Below are positions 32,231 through 33,109 of a stretch of DNA of 33,109 bases, in pieces. The notes beneath the pieces are model-generated. The model was not told the DNA's origin and searched no databases. It was given only the letters and a program-made list of their open reading frames with translations. The stretch comes from CALUTH01 sp964452495 (GTDB lineage: Bacteria > Cyanobacteriota > Vampirovibrionia > Gastranaerophilales > Gastranaerophilaceae), in assembly GCA_964452495.1 (NCBI GenBank), contig CAYVMC010000025.1:1-33109 (forward strand), written 5' to 3'. Both the position numbers and the translations under genes were made by a program. Within the stretch, counting starts at the first letter, position 1, and each line of letters begins with the position of its first letter.

Positions 32231-32876
32231 TTTGCTCCTTATTACGCTTTTTACGTAATTTCCTTAATAATTTATTAAAATTAAATATCTTTTTTTCTTC
32301 ATCTATCGTTTTATTTTTATCACGATTATTTTCCGCACCAAAAATTTCAAACAGTTTAAAGAATTTATTTTTTATTTCTTTTACAAATTCATTGAATTTT
32401 TCTTTTGCCTTTTCCAAACCTTTCAAAATTTCACCATATATTGCTGCAATTTTGTCGGATATATCGATAATTTTAACCAGTGTTGATGACATAAACTGTA
32501 AAGGTGGAATAACAAAAATCTTCAAAGGAATAGCAATAATAAATCCTCCGGGAAAACTATTTATAATAGAAACAAATTGTTCCATTTTAGCTTTCATTTT
32601 TCTGAAATTATCAGCCTGAAGTTGTAATTGTAAGGTTAAAAGTTTGAACTTTAATCTATTATTTTCAGCGGCACGTCTCTGTGATTTCAAAAAATATCCG
32701 ATTGCCTCACACTGATTCCAACTCATCATAGGCATCTGTGCAGATTTAAAATTTAATTCCTTCTTTCTACTACCTCCACCTCCCATATTAGAACATACAG
32801 GACAAGCTGACGGGGGCATTCCGTGTGGACATAAACCGGCACGCGGCTGCATTACAGAAGAAACATTATTGCTCAA
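32220..32876 (-). CDS. Hypothetical protein with N-terminal CPHG..P..CPVC zinc motif and membrane helices
   Basis: A 218-residue protein. The N-terminus has C16-P-H18-G-M-P-P-S-A-C25-P-V-C28 followed by a Gly run, a compact Cys/His site that could hold zinc. A long charged helix covers about residues 60-105, a hydrophobic stretch (FPGGFIIAIPLKIFVIPPLQ) lies near residue 108-127, and a Lys-rich coiled coil covers 155-215. The TTG start is chosen by AGGAAGG seven bases upstream; no better in-frame ATG is nearby. I recall this zinc motif from lineage-specific proteins of Gastranaerophilales, which is memory rather than a search result. First gene of the three-gene operon, promoter at 33008-33036. 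Confidence 0.65.
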   Translation of the reverse strand: MSNNVSSVMQPRAGLCPHGMPPSACPVCSNMGGGGSRKKELNFKSAQMPMMSWNQCEAIGYFLKSQRRAAENNRLKFKLLTLQLQLQADNFRKMKAKMEQFVSIINSFPGGFIIAIPLKIFVIPPLQFMSSTLVKIIDISDKIAAIYGEILKGLEKAKEKFNEFVKEIKNKFFKLFEIFGAENNRDKNKTIDEEKKIFNFNKLLRKLRKKRNKEQNET

Positions 32877-32912
32877 TGTTAAACCTTCCTCATATTCTGT
32901 TTATACATCTGA

Positions 32913-32935
32913 TAATACTTTGTTCCGAAGTATTA
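32913..32935 (-). other. Hairpin in the 5' UTR of the zinc-motif operon
   Basis: A perfect 8-base stem TAATACTT/AAGTATTA with a seven-base loop, between the predicted start of transcription (near 33001) and the TTG at 32876. No T-run follows, so it is more likely a regulatory or stabilising structure than a terminator. Confidence 0.4.
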
Positions 32936-33007
32936 TTAAGTCTGAGCATTCCGGCTTTTACGGCTGCGGCACAGCTGAAGATATTCACTTCATTTCCTCG
33001 TAACTAA

Positions 33008-33036
33008 ATCGTAAAATAACAAAAAAAGTTTGTCAA
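33008..33036 (-). promoter_or_regulatory. Promoter of the zinc-motif operon
   Basis: On the minus strand a perfect -35 TTGACA (33036-33031), a 17-base spacer and TACGAT (33013-33008). It leaves a leader of roughly 125 bases before the TTG start. Confidence 0.75.
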
Positions 33037-33054
33037 TATTATGGTGTTATAGAT

Positions 33055-33109
33055 AATACTGAATACAAACAAAAAAAACTCTTCTAAGAAAGAAGAGTTT
33101 AAAAATTTG
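33055..33109. repeat. 55-base exact repeat containing a terminator, copy 2 (runs to the window end)
   Basis: Identical to 12919-12973, including the terminator stem (33076-33085 with 33091-33100) that ends the gene beyond the window on the minus strand. Because identity runs to the last base, the duplicated stretch may extend into a paralogue of the 462-residue gene. Confidence 0.9.

Noticed and set aside
32901..32917. Eighth copy of the repeat element (ATACATCTGATAAT)
   Set aside because: Needs a one-base deletion and lacks the TTCGAT part; it is compatible with chance in AT-rich sequence.

Overview
The window is AT-rich bacterial chromosome, densely packed with genes on both strands. It looks like a gut-type relative of Cyanobacteria (Gastranaerophilales / Vampirovibrionia, formerly Melainabacteria). 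This is inference from gene content: a threonyl-tRNA synthetase lacking the TGS domain, a DUF752/MnmC2-type methyltransferase, a lineage-specific CPHG..P..CPVC protein, a coiled-coil-ended surface-like protein, rubrerythrin, and little metabolism typical of other phyla. No mobile element, rRNA, tRNA or CRISPR array was found.

Layout. 1-1382: the C-terminal part of a large acidic repeat protein, then a terminator and a 428-base gap. 1811-4065: divergent beta-carbonic anhydrase and a K+/H+ antiporter. 4079-5334: the rplJ-rplL operon with a promoter, an L10-type leader and an attenuator, cut off from rplKA and rpoBC. 5344-6146: two small winged-helix regulators. 6368-7645: a glycine-zipper protein. 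7642-11002 (minus): an operon of MnmC2-like tRNA methyltransferase, FAD oxidoreductase and rubrerythrin. 11093-14387 (minus): thrS and a 462-residue coiled-coil-ended protein. 14584-16721 (minus): a membrane/secreted operon with a degenerate M48 peptidase. 16761-17843: hemW. 17844-18291: a gap holding a 30-residue membrane micro-ORF. 18292-23097: TPR protein, dusB, Maf-like DUF115 protein. 23102-24800 (minus): rsmA-ispE. 24887-26170: plant-type glutamate-cysteine ligase. 26183-27126 (minus): ybaB-recR. 27184-30343: matrixin-type metalloprotease, PurN-like protein with a Cys-rich tail, U32 peptidase. 30359-32876 (minus): a three-gene lineage-specific operon with a good sigma70-type promoter. 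The window ends in a second exact copy of the terminator that follows the 462-residue gene.

Two observations stand out. First, a short palindrome-related DNA repeat (core TTCGATATRTNNYGATAA) occurs seven times at 51-57 base spacing in pairs or triplets. All copies lie inside two adjacent, overlapping genes (the MnmC2-like methyltransferase and the FAD oxidoreductase) and are read in three different frames/strands. It behaves like an in-frame-inserting palindromic element, comparable in logic to the Rickettsia palindromic elements, and swells both proteins in the middle of their catalytic folds. Second, several genes have a TATAAT-like -10 box exactly 6-8 bases before the ATG and no Shine-Dalgarno sequence, which predicts leaderless transcripts, while neighbouring genes use strong AGGAGG sites.

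Limits: all family calls are by eye from motifs, and no homology search, structure prediction or RNA folding was run.
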